A DNA stretch of 64,000 nt from Plazaster borealis (Eukaryota; Echinodermata; Asteroidea; Forcipulatida; Labidiasteridae), in contig CM037462.1 in assembly GCA_021014325.1 (NCBI GenBank), positions 186,001-250,000 of the forward strand. The letters run 5' to 3'. This document shows positions 1-39,834 of the stretch, piece by piece. The translations under genes were made by a program, and so were the position numbers. Below the pieces are notes generated by a model that worked only from the letters and a program-made list of their open reading frames with translations, was not told the DNA's origin and did no database searches. Positions within the stretch are counted from its first letter, which is position 1. Every line of letters begins with the position of its first letter.

Positions 1-89
1 TTTTCAGATTTCGTCATTAGATATAATTTAAAACAGAGATTTGATTTCAGAGAAAACAATGTTCTTCTATTGACGTGTTTTCTCATTCT

Positions 90-116
90 GATACGTGCGA
101 GACTTGCACAGTCTAT
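90..116 (-). repeat. Solo end of the AGACTGTGCAAGTCT foldback family
   Basis: On the minus strand it reads ATAGACTGTGCAAGTCTCGC, the same terminal sequence that flanks the foldback at 6441-6588 and recurs at 61237. Only one end is visible. Confidence 0.6.
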
Positions 117-3100
117 AAGAAGAATGTCAGTACCCTCAAAGTAAAATATTATTTAAATCATGGACTGGGGATAGAAAGTTATGAATGATCATAGAAGTTA
201 GCTAACTCAAGAGATTGTGAAAAGGGAGGACCTCTGCATTTACTTCAATTTAGTATTCGATTCAATTTTATTAAATTTTATCCACGGCAAATCCGTTATA
301 ATTTTTTTTCTTCAATCCAAATCCCACTAACATAACATCTTTTTGACTTTCCCTTTAAATTGTTAATGTGTTGTAAGTTTGCATATTTTTCTTGTGTAGG
401 CCTATTGAACGCCCAATGGTTTTCTTAATTTTTTTAAAGTGAATGAGCTTTGTCCATAACTTACTTAATTCCCCGTAATTTCCACGTTTCAAATTGAAAT
501 TGAGTAGTCCGACGTCCGTTTGCTGTCCCTTGAGTATGGGATAAGTGGGGAATCCCGTTAAATAATGTCACATACTGCAATGAATAATGGCATTACGCCT
601 CGATGGTAACATGTGCACAGCATCTTTTAATGGTATGTTAAAGAGACTAGGTCACAGGTGCACATGTACGTCAGACTTCATTCTTGTAAGGACAAGGTAG
701 TTTTTCCCTCGTATAAAATAGCACCTTAATGAGGGATTGCCTTCGTTTGCCTCCCTGCTGAAGTAGCAGGCCTGGTGATGGTGTACATTGTTAAATTAAT
801 GTTTTTAATTTAACTAAGTTATTCACCAGCAACTACATGTACTGTTTCATTTTTATGCAAATGTTGATGGTTATTTTTGCATTGTAGTTCCTTGGTAAAT
901 TTTTAACAAACATTGATAAATGTTTTGTTAAAGACAGTAAGCCGTGGACACTCATCAAAATACTGTTTTGTATCAAGCTGTTTGCAGCTCTTTCTGTCAG
1001 TTGAAGTAACCCTGGAGAGTGCAGACCAGTGAATGTGTAGCACTCAACAAGCATTGTCTGTTGCTTTGTATAGATCATTTGTTTTTCATAATTAAACAAT
1101 TTTTTGCCTGCCCCTGGTTTAGCAAGGTCAGATTTGAATGACGTTTTCAAAGTGTAATTGTAGCAGTGATGTGTGAACCAACCTTGTTGAGTTAATATTC
1201 TCGATACACGGGGAATGTGATACGTGATGTAGCTTTGACCAGTGGCTTGCACTATTTTATACAAACTCTAGTGGATGTACAAGTCAAATACACCTTCTGG
1301 CAGGGTTTAGTGTTGTTGCACAATTCAGCCAAAAACATTATTAGGTGTATGTCCGGAAACAAGAATTTTCTATTAAGTTTTTCCTTACATTTTTCTCCTT
1401 GTCTAAGGTGTACATAAATAGAAAAGTAAATGTAGGATAATGTTCCATACCAACTGTAGAATTGTCCGCAGCAATGGTTGGACCCCGACCAAACTATGGT
1501 GTTACAGTTGGGACGCCAAACTACATGTATAGCTGAGATCCAGAGCTTGGCTAGATAGTAGTCTCTTGCAAGTACAGATGAGAAAGTTTGGGGCCCAACA
1601 AGACAAACGTAATACAAAAAACAAAACAAGTAACTTTATAAATAGCTTGACTTCCATTCCAACGCTTCCATCCTTGTTGTAACCACACCATGTATCCTGT
1701 TTACCAAGCAATCCTGGCTGTATTTGGGCCATCCCAACTGTTGTGCACAGGCTCACCTAATGATTCTGCAGTTTTGCGGACAATAAACATGATAAAAGGA
1801 AAATAGAACAGCAAAAATCTCTACTCTGGGTCACACATAAAAAGATATTTGCCAAGATGCAAATCCTGTAAAAGTTTCAGCTCATTTCATTGTGCTGTTT
1901 AGGTGGACAAAAAACCAATAATACAATGTAGATTGAGTTTGTGCAGTGTTGACATGCATCGCTGGCTGTGTCCCATTACAACTTAAGCATGTTCACCAAA
2001 TATTGTAAACAATTTCTGCGGGCATTCAGTATTTGTCTTTCTTTCACATTTAATAAAAATAAGTTTTGGTACAAAAACATGTTGGTCCCTAAAGAAAATA
2101 AATAGGCCCTAGATTCAACAATGCGAGCAGTCGCGCTGGAAACTTTACTATCTTTTTAAGTGTCCCTTTAGATTTTACATGTATCCGAGTACATGTAGGT
2201 ATGCAGCATTGAGTTCATGATTGCGTGGGCACCAAGCTCTGAGACGGCAAATTAGTATCGCCCACTTCTTCTTTATCTGAGGCCGATCAGCCAGGTGTTT
2301 CTATTTTCCACAGCAAACAAGTTTATCACTGAAAAAAATTGTGCGGTGAGAGCGATGTGTTCATGAGTACGAGGTTATAATTCTGCATGAAATATAAGTG
2401 GAACGAGGTTGAAATTAGGCTCCACTGCGTGTTTTCCAACCCTGGAAATTTGATTTGTGTGTTTCCCAACTCGCCTGCGTATTGTTGTATGGAACATGTA
2501 GGAGAGAGCCAGACTAATATGTGCATGCGTGTTTTAACGCTCAAGTATACTGGAAATGAACGATTGCGGCCACATTAAATCTAGCAAGTATCAAGACTTG
2601 TCAAACCATTTTACGAACTTAAAAATAATCTCTCTTTGGGACTTTACAGCCATTCCCCTCATTTATTGTGAAAAGGAACAAATTTTGACTTGCTCGTCGG
2701 ACTAGTAAAGGATGGGATTTGACTTGCCCGCCGCTGTTTTCACTCGCATTTGGCAAACGGGCGAACGCTAAGTTCAAACCCTGGTTGTGTTAAATTTGTA
2801 AATACATGTACATCATTCCCTTGATTTAAATGAAAGTACTCTACATGATTAATGGTCCCTTCTGTAGTGTTACACAACCAACTTGGACTCTATTCAATTT
2901 ACGAGCCGTTGGGGATTTAAGCATGAACGTGAATTCAGGCATTATTTGTGTGCATCCTTGCATAAAGTAAAAAGTACAGAAATGGCTAGTCTTTGATATG
3001 ATTAGGCCTACTCATGTACATTGTATGTCGCAGGTGAAACAGTTTTAAAAATAGATACAAGTGTTAGAATCACAACCTCTGATTGTAGAATTCCATACAA

Positions 3101-3418
3101 AACGTGTTTTTGTCCCTTTAGTAACATTGTGAGAAGGAAACGCGCAAACACACCATTTCAGAATGAAGTGTCAAAATGAACATCTGTTGTTGTTTTTTAA
3201 AGATTTTTCCTCCCACCCCCCCCCCAAAAAAGGAAAAACCCTTTAAATAAATATATAAATAATAAACTCACATTTTAAACATCAGTAAAATGAAACAATT
3301 TACTACAAACAAATGAACATTTGATATACTGTATACATCCACGAAACTGAATCATTTATGGAAGTATTTTAATTGACCTCTTGCATGCACGTCACACATT
3401 ATGACCGTGCCACGCTCA

Positions 3419-3518
3419 CCATTTTGGAAGTCAACAGGTACGTAAGAATGTAAATGCTGTGTTGCCTAAAATTTGCGCAAATACTGATAGCACACAGTGA
3501 TGTTGACTCCCAAAATGG
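3419..3518. repeat. Small foldback element
   Basis: Arms CCATTTTGGAAGTCAACA (3419-3436) and its inverse at 3501-3518 match at 17 of 18 positions around a 64-bp centre. A similar end, GACTCCCAAAATGGCG, occurs near 6360. Likely a MITE remnant. Confidence 0.6.
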
Positions 3519-3817
3519 CATAACGACATAGTTGCTAAAACTAGACATAGAATAAGTATAAAAAACTCTTCACTGTTCTAGAAATTGTTGAAGGCCTAAA
3601 TTTATGTGTCAAACATTTCAGGCAGAAAAACAAAAACAAAAACAAGTTCAGGAGTTACTATGCATTAATTTTTGGTCCTTGAATCTTGATCCAACCTCTA
3701 CATATTAACTGTGACTTAATCCAACAGATGCTCTACATACATGTAATACTCCGTAATTAAATCTCTGCATTGGGCAGAGAACAATAACATCATTGTTTTC
3801 TGTGCAATCAGAAAGTT

Positions 3818-4317
3818 NNNNNNNNNNNNNNNNNNNNNNNNNNNNNNNNNNNNNNNNNNNNNNNNNNNNNNNNNNNNNNNNNNNNNNNNNNNNNNNNNNN
3901 NNNNNNNNNNNNNNNNNNNNNNNNNNNNNNNNNNNNNNNNNNNNNNNNNNNNNNNNNNNNNNNNNNNNNNNNNNNNNNNNNNNNNNNNNNNNNNNNNNNN
4001 NNNNNNNNNNNNNNNNNNNNNNNNNNNNNNNNNNNNNNNNNNNNNNNNNNNNNNNNNNNNNNNNNNNNNNNNNNNNNNNNNNNNNNNNNNNNNNNNNNNN
4101 NNNNNNNNNNNNNNNNNNNNNNNNNNNNNNNNNNNNNNNNNNNNNNNNNNNNNNNNNNNNNNNNNNNNNNNNNNNNNNNNNNNNNNNNNNNNNNNNNNNN
4201 NNNNNNNNNNNNNNNNNNNNNNNNNNNNNNNNNNNNNNNNNNNNNNNNNNNNNNNNNNNNNNNNNNNNNNNNNNNNNNNNNNNNNNNNNNNNNNNNNNNN
4301 NNNNNNNNNNNNNNNNN
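3818..4317. other. Assembly gap of exactly 500 N
   Basis: A round-number run of N, the usual placeholder for a scaffold gap; the true length may differ. Confidence 0.98.
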
Positions 4318-4590
4318 TAATGTACACATTGATGATTAACAAATAGCTATACAAACTGTTCTGTAATCAAGGTTTGATGGAGTGACAGTTTAAAAAAAAG
4401 CAAGCGCTTTCGTTCTGAATCACTGATCTCAAGTCATCATTAAAAGTGTACTGTGGAGATGCATTCTTATCAAGTCCTACATTAACCCTCATCGGGCTGT
4501 CTTTGGTGAAAGACCCTCTTGAATCCTCCCAAATACTCAACTCCTATGGCAACTCTTTAGATAAGATTGGTATATCTGGCTTCAGTAGTC

Positions 4591-4596
4591 TTTATT
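4591..4596 (-). terminator. Candidate polyadenylation signal for DOT1L
   Basis: AATAAA on the minus strand, about 155 nt past the DOT1L stop codon. It is only a hexamer match, and no cleavage site can be proved from sequence. Confidence 0.35.
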
Positions 4597-4751
4597 CTGA
4601 CTCCGAGATGGTTTTTGTTTGGATACAAAAAGAAAATGATAGTTCAATGATGACTCTGATCACTTTTAACAGATGCAAGCTTGGTTTTTTAACAAAACTC
4701 ATTTTGTTTCTGCACAGACTCAAATTTGACTTAAGAAACAAGAAAACCTTC

Positions 4752-31655
<26,904 letters not shown>

Positions 31656-31890
31656 CCTGCTGGCTCGGTCCGTGTCCACAAAAAAGATTACTTTGATGGC
31701 ATTTTTCCAGAGAAATATAGTATTTTTCCGGCCTGTGTGCTTTCCGCACACACTACACGCACGACGTACGTACAAAGAAAACCCACCCCATTGGAATATC
31801 ACGTGGCCTTCACGTAGCCGTCTGATTGGTTGGTTGCGCTAACATGGGCATCTCATTAATGGAAAGGGGTGTGCGTTTTACGTCACAAAT
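31656..31890 (-). promoter_or_regulatory. Probable DOT1L promoter region
   Basis: Upstream of the DOT1L start this stretch is richer in CpG than its surroundings. It has two CCAAT boxes on the gene strand (31794-31790 and 31829-31825), a CACGTG E-box (31800-31805) and a CRE-like TACGTCAC (31879-31886). No TATA box is placed convincingly. These are motif matches; promoter activity is inferred from position. Confidence 0.45.
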
Positions 31891-32844
31891 CGTATAAACA
31901 CGTAGCGAGTATGCATAATATACCATAGAAATTCTCAATGCTTACAGGATTCGCGAAAAAGATGAATTACTGCCTACTTACGATGTAAATGAAAGTAATT
32001 TATTTATACTATCAATTCAGTAGAATCGTCATTGTCATTCATAGATTCTTTACACAAGTGTAAGCAGCGCACCATTCACAGAAATCCGTCGTCCCATTGT
32101 CAACAATATTATTTTCATTCATGGAAATAATACTTTCAATGGGACTTCTAGTGACCGCAAAACAATAATTTTAAGTACTCGAATTTCTGCAAAAGCTTGT
32201 AAAAATAAATTGAATCAAACTTCACTGAATCCCTGCTTAAAATATTAATCCCACAAACTGTCAAAAGAAACAAAGCAAAACTATGCTGGCAACAAATAAA
32301 ACAAGATTAAGTACTCTTTCTTTTAATCCAAATTTCACTCATGAACTGCAGATGAATATTACTTTTTACCGCGAAGCATTACAAATTCCTCCCCAAAACT
32401 TTCTGTATCACAATATGAAAACGAAACAAGGGAATTACCCCCTTCATTTTTGTTTATACTACGAGTCACGATTACATGAGGAAATGTGTATTTTCACAAC
32501 TCCTGCACTCACTTGACGATGATTGGAGCATGCGCGTGAAGGGTTTGCGGTTAAACATTAATGATTAATAATGACTACTCCACGCAATGTTGGAAACAAC
32601 TATTTAATGTTCGGGTAATGATTACGTCAGTATGTAAATCAGGTCGGAAACTATTTAGAATTGACGTCAATGAGGTTAAATTTAACAAAAGAATCAAGAA
32701 CTACCCAATTTAGAGATTTATAATGAGTATAACCATGAGGAAGGAAATACCGACACTTTAAGTTGCATCTTAGTTGAAACATGGACGAACATGAGCTGGT
32801 AGGATCCATAATAATTACAAAGCCCTTAACCACACAAACTTTGC

Positions 32845-33003
32845 TTTGGGAAAAACGTATGCTTAGCAGAAAGTGTGTACCAGCCAAAATGTAACGTATA
32901 TTGCTCGTGACTGGTTCCCGCTATTTTACTTGCTTAGAAAAATTGCTAAGCAAGTAAAATAGCAATGTTATTATGCAAATACATTTCAGGAAATTGGGCC
33001 CTG
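32845..33003. mobile_element. Copy of the GGGCCCAATTTCATA MITE family
   Basis: Has TGCTTAGCAGAAAGTGTGTA, the core CCAGCCAAAATGTAACGTAT and the end AGGAAATTGGGCCCTG. Around 32928-32965 TTTTACTTGCTTAG and its inverse form a hairpin. Confidence 0.7.
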
Positions 33004-33567
33004 CCATTGATTTCCCTGGATGGTTTTGGATACACTAATGTTAAAGGAAGTAAGTTTACTTTGTAGTAGATTTTGTAAACTAATGATGTTGCATCTTTAA
33101 GCAGTGCATGTGGTTGTTGCACGTGTGGGTTTTCAGTCGGGAAAGCCCTGGCGAGGACTGCGGTCACCCGGCGGTCGTTGAGTCATCGATATCAACATTG
33201 GAGTGTGTCAGTGCCCGCAAGAATTCGTATGGACGGGTAGTGAAATAATTCCATAACACTGCTAACATTGTACAGACACTGAATACAATTAACCAGATCA
33301 AAAGGTGATTAATGTACAAGTTTGTAAGTCTATTTAATTTACGTATTTGTTTATTTGTTTGTTTATTAATTAGTTTATTTATTTATCTATATATTTATTT
33401 ATTAGCAGTAGTATTACTTTTTATCCATTAATTAATTAATTAATTACTTAATTTAAATATTTATGTATAGTAGTAGTATTACTTGTAATTTTGTATTACA
33501 TAACTTATTTAATTGATAGGCCCTATACTTATTTGATAATTTATAATTCTTATTATTAATTGTTGAT

Positions 33568-33924
33568 TTAAAGGCATTGAACACGTTTGGAATTGTCAAA
33601 GACCAGTGTATCCCGACATATGCATAAAATAACAAGCCTGTGAAAATTTGGGCTCAATTGGTCATCGAAGTTGCAAGAAAATGATGAAAGAAAAAATACC
33701 CTTGTTGTACAATGTGTGTGCTTTCAGATAGGAATAAAAACTTCTTGCAAGAAGTTTTTATTATTTTAGTGAGAAATTACCTCTTTCTCAAAAATTACGT
33801 TACTTCAGAGGAGTAGTTTCCTACAATGTTTTATACTATCAACAGCTCTCCATTGCTTGTTACCAAGTAAGTTTTTATGCTAATATTTGTTTTGAGTCAT
33901 TACCAAACGTGTACGATACCTTTA
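33568..33924. mobile_element. Foldback element with GGCATNGNACACGTTTGG ends
   Basis: Ends TTAAAGGCATTGAACACGTT and the inverse of TTAAAGGTATCGTACACGTT bound about 357 bp. At its centre lies a perfect 30-bp palindrome (33733-33762). No coding capacity. A second copy is at 36725-37123. Confidence 0.75.
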
Positions 33925-34436
33925 ATTATGAATGTGAATAAATGAGATGCTTTTATGGACGTTAGGTGGCAGTATACACTTACCACGCAAAGTTCATTGT
34001 TCTCAGATGATTATGAGCTTGCCCGTAACTACGTAAACAAGGGAAATAATACCTGGTGTATCTGCTGCCACCTAGCGTCCCCCGCAAAGACAGGCACTGG
34101 CCTTTACGAACCCAATTGTTTCATTGGACAGAATTACGCATGAAATGACGCATAACTACCCGACTGATACCACACACTAATTTTGGCATAGGCCTATGTA
34201 CTCACACAGTATATGGCACGCAAGGTCAAAGCTACACAGACAGGTCAAGTTCAAAACGCCGGTATATGGCGTTATTCATGAGGCTCGAAGTGTGACGTCA
34301 GATGTTCGGGCTACATCGGAACCTGCCAATCTTTGCCCCCTCCCCCTTTCTGTTTTTTTCACGTGTACAAATTCGTGTAACAGAGGCTTCATTAGAAGCC
34401 GTAGCTATTGGTAAAACAACATTCTCATGCATGTGC

Positions 34437-34723
34437 AGGGCCCAATTTCATAGCGCCGCTTAACGGTAAGCAAATTTTCGTGCTAACTGTAGCAATTTTT
34501 TTTTGCTTAAGCGTATAATTTCACAGGTTAGCAAGAAAATACGGCGGCCATCTTGCACGTTCACAATGATTTTGCATTGTTACGTCATTCATTTTCGTGC
34601 AGTAAGCACCGGAAGGTTAGCATACCTTTTCGTGTGCTTCATTTAGCAGCGCTATGAAATGGACTTGCTCAGTAAGCACAAAACGTGTGCTTTAAAAGCA
34701 GCTCTATGAAATTGGGCCCAGGA
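34437..34723. mobile_element. GGGCCCAATTTCATA MITE, subfamily with GGCGGCCATCTTG centre
   Basis: Complete copy from GGGCCCAATTTCATAGCGCC to GCTCTATGAAATTGGGCCCA. Internal TTTGCATTGTTACGTCATTC and CCGGAAGGTTAGCATACC blocks are shared with the copy at 45858-46112. Confidence 0.8.
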
Positions 34724-34805
34724 GGGAACCGACCAAGTTTGCTACAATGGGAGTAAGTAACTGACATTGTTTTTATTCTTGTTGTGCTTCTTTGAAGAAA
34801 GCAAT

Positions 34806-34922
34806 AAAAGAGCACCATCTTACTGATAGGGGAGCGCCATCTTCACTGATAGGGGAGCGCCATCTTACTGATAGGGGAGCGCAATCTTACTGATAGGGGA
34901 GCGCAATCTTACTGATGGAGGA
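34806..34922. repeat. Short 24-bp tandem repeat
   Basis: About five copies of ACTGATAGGGGAGCGCCATC plus TT, with CC to CA variation (GCGCAATC) in later copies. Two further GATAGGGGAGC words follow near 35378. Confidence 0.85.
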
Positions 34923-34935
34923 GTTCCAATTGACA

Positions 34936-35165
34936 AATGGGCCCAATTTAATGGCTCTGGCAAAAAAAAACGGTGCTTACGGAAGCAGGGAACTCCGCGC
35001 TTACGTCTCAAGATTCCCAGGTTAGCGGGGAATTTCTGCTTGTGCGCGTGCGTACTCCACGTTAGTAGGCATTCTTCGCTCGCACGCTTGCCCTGTAAGC
35101 GAAGAATGGTGATCGCAAGCGCAGGATTCGGGGGTAAGCAGAGCCATAACGGTGAACCCAGATAA
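34936..35165. mobile_element. Probable MITE, GC-rich relative of the GGGCCCAATT family
   Basis: Begins GGGCCCAATTTAATGGCTCT and ends AGCAGAGCCATAACGGTGAA, so AATGGCTCTG and CAGAGCCAT are inverted. Centre is CpG-rich. Confidence 0.5.
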
Positions 35166-36724
35166 TCCTTAAAGCATGACAATAGACCATTATCATGCTG
35201 CCACCATCTTGGTCATGTTCCTTATATCCAATAGCAGTAATGAATGCTAATATTCATTGTACAAAAAGGAACCAGACTGTTTCTCCTTCCAGCCTCGGTT
35301 TGGTTACGTTGAATTGAATGGGAGAAAATCAAGATGGCTACACCGTGATAAAGGTCTATAGGGAAGCGCCTTCCCGTTGATAGGGGAGCACTTTTATAGT
35401 ATCAAATTGGCGCCAAATAGATTGGCTCACGAAAATCATTTAAACTTTATTGAATAACGAATCCTCCGATCCTTTTTCAAATTCCCCCCTTGTGCAATTT
35501 TTCTCAGTAGGTTCTGCTTAATTTGACTGTGTCGTCATGATTTCGTCACGTATAGATAAGCAGATGAGCCGCGCGATTTCCGAAATGACCATATATCGAC
35601 AAGGAGCCATCACTCATTGTCTGACGTCAGAGCTAAATGAAGAAGAGGGAAAAAAACCTCAGGGAACGTGCAAGGATGACGTAGGCGGTAGCTCGGATAG
35701 AATTACGCGCTATCAGAAATTCATGCAGTGCAGTACGTGCGGGCCGGGTAGTGAGAATGTCATTCAATGCCTATACGGTAAGGTCGTCCAGCGCTATTCA
35801 ATGCGGAGATTGCTCAGCACCCAGGCAAATTCTACATGACGTAGATCTATGTGATTGTCAGGCAGTATACAACTAGCACTATCAGTGCAATATCAAATAA
35901 GAGTATGTACCGTCATGGGAGCGTGGTTTATGTTAATGACTGATCTCAATGTTCTAGCCTGGAGTGTTTAATAGCGCGCCATCCGTGGTGAAGTCTGAGG
36001 TTTTGATATCTTGTCAGCCTAGAATTGTTGTAGTTCACACTAATTTGCATGAATAAACAGACGGCACATGTTCATATGTTTTGTGAAAGTGTAGGAGATC
36101 GTAAATTGGGTGGCTTGGGATGGAAAATTCAGAATGATACAGAGCGAAAACAAACCATCACAAAATATTGAGAAGCAAATTATATTTTTATATCTACAGA
36201 CATTTAATGGTGCTCCTTTTAAAATGGCGTCTCAGCCACCATCTTTTTTAAAATAATATTTTAGGCCATAAAATTACTACCATTTGACTGTGTGTATCAT
36301 TCGCAGAATGATGGCAAATAAATTATGCTTAGTATTAATGAACTCAATCAGTTACCTGCAAATTGTCAGCTTAGATCATCAATATTCTAGTTGTTCGAGA
36401 CTTTTTTTCAAATGAAAGGTTTTGACGGGCGCTTGGTACCCATTAACAAGCATACAAACCATAGCAACGCACGGTGTACAAAATCTCTAACTTGACCAGT
36501 TAACAAACATTATAATGAGTGTTCTTACGGTCTTGTGCATATGTTTTTTTCTACAACCTTTTTCCCTTGAAACCTATGATGTTATATCAAGAATAGTACC
36601 TCTTTTTTTCAACGTACAGGGAACAGATGGCACCCATGACATTATGTGGACGTTCGTACAGATTTTGTCCTCCGATATTGTTGATATCATCGGATGACAA
36701 AAGTCTACACCAGTATTCTGTGTA

Positions 36725-37123
36725 TAAAGGCATCGTACACGTTTGGTAATGACTCTGAAAAAGTATGGCATTAAAAACTTACTTGGTAAGAAGTACAGCA
36801 GCTTTGGATAGTCTAATGCATTTTGGGAAACTTTTTACTTCGAAGGACTGCGGTTATGGAAACAGGTGTCACTTTATATCCCCAAAATATTTTGAATATT
36901 GAGAAGCGTTACAAGCGTTACGGTAACGCTTCTCAGAGTGTGTATTCCAATGCAGATTATTCTTCCTGCGTGGACATAACCGCTCCAGATTTTCGGCAAT
37001 CTCAAAAACGCTACCACCTTTTAAAATGAATTTTTCACAGGTTAGTTTTATGGTATATATCTACCACTATATAGGATTGAAACAAACAATAGGCTCCAAT
37101 TACTAAACGTGTGCGATGCCTTT
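36725..37123. mobile_element. Second foldback with GGCATNGNACACGTTTGG ends
   Basis: Ends AAAGGCATCGTACACGTTTG and the inverse of AAAGGCATCGCACACGTTTA, about 399 bp apart. The interior has AAGCGTTAC-type direct and inverted repeats (36903-36935). Same family as 33568-33924. Confidence 0.75.
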
Positions 37124-37760
37124 AGAGGGTGTGCCTTAAATTTGGTAAAATTGAAAATATAGATGTTCACAGATTTGCTCATAATGTACATGGTATACAG
37201 ATGGTTATGGTATAGAAATATTCCTTTGAAATATTGTTGCCTCAAATGCTATGTAGTTTAGTTTTTTAATGATTAAAACAATTAGTTTTGATCTTGCGAG
37301 TCCAAAATTTGATGTTTGAAAACAGTTACAAAAGTATAGTGGGGGTTTTCACTATCTTCTCTTGTCTCCTATCCGATTGAACTTAAACTTTCATAAGATT
37401 GTTATTTTATGGATTATGTTGGAGCTACAAAAAGTGGGGATACTGGTAATCAACAATTACTAATGTTGTCCACATGCTTTAAAGAATGCCAGTTGTCAGA
37501 CTGACACCAGAAAAAACCACCCAGTCCAGCTCTTTTAACTTGAACATTTTCCCCTTGTGATATCTCTTGAACAGTCACAGGAGAAAAGAAACATAAGGTT
37601 GAAATGGAGTTGGTCGAGTGAGCTAGTTCCAGTTTGGGGGCAGCAAGTACAACACAACTTTGATTTTTGTTAACAGGGGTTTTTCATGATGTGTTAATCT
37701 GACCTTTGACCAGGGCCAAATTTCTGGAGTAGAAATAGTCTTGTTTAACAGCTTTACCTG

Positions 37761-38035
37761 GACCCAATTTCATAGCTTTGCTTACAGTAAGCAAAACATG
37801 TAGGTATAATTCACATGTTAGTAAGGAGTCTTTCCAGTGGTGGCCATAGCCACTTCTAAAGCCGTTAATTTAGACAGGGCCTTGCTTGGGCACATTTTGC
37901 AGGTAACCAGTCACACGCAGTGTGCATTACACAGTAGTTTTGCTGGTAACAATTTCAGCTTTAGCAAGAATTGTCTGAGCTGAACAAACTTTGCGGGTGG
38001 AATTGGGCCAAGCTAGAACATTGGGCCCAATACTT
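37761..38035. mobile_element. Copy of the GGGCCCAATTTCATA MITE family
   Basis: Starts GGACCCAATTTCATAGCTTT; later GGTAACCAGTCACACGC and GCTGGTAACAATTTC; ends near AATTGGGCCAAG. Boundaries uncertain. Confidence 0.6.
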
Positions 38036-38789
38036 CTTGGTAGAGTGAGAGTCAGTGCTAGATGTTGCTATTGTACACTGGGAATTACAAGACCAAGATA
38101 GTGGCACCATGATTATGGTCCATTATGCAGTTTTAGGTCAAAGGTCACCATTCTATTCAGATATGTATTCGGAGAGTGTAATCTTAAAGGCTTCACCTTT
38201 AAGGCATTCGAATGTCAAATGCTTCAAAACAAACTAAGAAGGAAACAAATTCTTCTTTATAAATAATAAATGAGTTAACTATTTTTTGTGTGTTGACATA
38301 ACTTAATATAATTATTACACTCTAACAAAAAAACACCTAAACCTGGGAATTGACTCTATACATAAAGATGGGCTCTTTTGGTTGAAATACATGTTTGTAC
38401 AATTAAATTTGTTCTGATAGAAGATTATTTAAATAGTTCAATTTAGCAGAATTTGAACCAGAAAAGAAAAAGGTAAGGAACTCCGTGAAAACATGGCAAT
38501 CCTTAACCAATGCCTTAAGTGCAAGTCTTACAGGCATTCAACCATTTGGACATCTTAAAATGAACCATTTGGACATCTTAAAATGAACCATTTGGACATC
38601 TTAAAATGAACCATTTCGTTTTCTTCACACCAGAAATCTTATGCAAGCTTCCCAACAGATAATATGAAATTAGAATACTTCCGAGACAAACAAAGTCATT
38701 AGTTTTAATAAAAATAATTGATAATACTGAAGATAACTTATTCTTATGAAGGAAGCAGAATGGCAAAAGTGTTGTAGAAATCACAAAAC

Positions 38790-39310
38790 CTAGGCCCGAT
38801 TCCATAGAGCTGCTTAAGCACAGAAAGTAAGCACAAAACATTGATGCTTACAAGAATAAGGTTTCCAGCTAATAACGCTGTGTCGCATGTACCATGATCA
38901 CATCACATGATATCATATTACAGGCTGGCATAGTTTATCTATCATTCAAAACCACATTGGATGATATTAAATGGCCAGACAGTAGGAGGGTTAGCAGCTG
39001 GTATTGAACAGAAACACATATTGTAGAAATGCGTCTTGAAGATTCTGTTCCTCAAATCCAAGTTTCTTTGAAAGTCTCAAGAAAACCTCCACACCTTATG
39101 TGCAGACTGGTTTCATAAAAAAACGCATCTAAACAGAAAATATTCCTGAACAAACAAATTAATAAAGCAACAAATTGGCAGGGAACCAGTCTGATCAATG
39201 TACTTTACTTGATGTTTAAGCTGATAACCACCCATTTGTAATTAGCAAGACTCTGGTGTAATTGGCAATTTTTGTCCTTGTTAACAGCTCTATGAAAGTT
39301 GGGGGGGGGG
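38790..39310. mobile_element. Interrupted MITE copy
   Basis: A left part (GGCCCGATTCCATAGAGCTG, 38793 on) and a right part (GGAACCAGTCTGATCAATG to AACAGCTCTATGAAAGTTGG, 39181-39305) flank some 300 bp of other sequence. The insert includes the single GGCCAGACAGTAGGAGGGTT unit (about 38971). Confidence 0.5.
38943..38992 (+). repeat. Single copy related to the FAF1 intron 11 array unit
   Basis: Shares ATTCAAAACCACA, GGATGATATT and CAGACAGTAGGAGGGTT with the copy on the minus strand near 49815-49870, and with the 46597-47162 array. Confidence 0.75.
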
Positions 39311-39682
39311 GACCCCAAGTCATGCTCATGTTGGTGCATACTGTTAGCGAAAATATCACTGCTTTGTCTACATTTCCTGACTTGATTCACCCTTCAAAGT
39401 TTGGCATATCATTGGATTTTTGGGAAGAGTACATTCATTCCTATCCTCTACTTTTGATTAAATACACCATTGGCCCAACCTGCGAAAATGTCATCAAATT
39501 TGATAGTCATGCTTTGGACAAAACAACAAAAAACAGTTGTGTTGTTTATCAGGCTGATTTTAATTGCAGTAATCCAAATGAGCAATGCTGATTCATGGGA
39601 TCTTATAAATGCTATTTCCTTGACCTTGACAAAGTTTCATACAGAAATATTTCTCTGGAGGATTGGTACTGGTAAGCACTTC

Positions 39683-39834
39683 AGGCCTGGAATTTCATCT
39701 TTAAGAGGGCAAGGCCATTTTATTTTTGCAAAGAGCACTTCCATTGGAAAATCTTAAAGTCTATGGGAAACTTTTGAAGGGGCACCAAGGCCAAGATCAG
39801 AGCAACAGAGGTCATGACCTCCTTGTAATTCCAG
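39683..39834 (+). repeat. Dispersed 155-bp repeat, copy 3
   Basis: GCCTGGAATTTCATCTTTAA to GACCTCCTTGTAATTCCA; close to copy 1 across its length. Intergenic. Confidence 0.8.

Larger units (their letters stand above)
1..4751. other. DOT1L 3' flank, no gene recognised
   Basis: AT-rich sequence with short chance reading frames on both strands and no recognisable protein. It contains a TIR fragment (90-116), a small foldback (3419-3518) and an assembly gap (3818-4317). The first 160-odd bases beyond the DOT1L stop probably include its 3' UTR. Confidence 0.6.
31891..34435. other. Intergenic, upstream of DOT1L
   Basis: No recognisable gene. Contains AT-rich simple sequence (33335-33480, TTTA/TTTG words), a MITE (32845-33003) and a foldback (33568-33924). 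Confidence 0.55.

Noticed and set aside
31656..31802. Longer DOT1L N-terminus from an upstream in-frame start
   Set aside because: The extension begins at GTG, not ATG, has no family similarity, and the downstream ATG has a strong context and matches the conserved N-terminus.
35537..35839. 100-codon plus-strand frame in the intergenic region
   Set aside because: No recognisable protein and no splice-consistent neighbours; length is compatible with chance.
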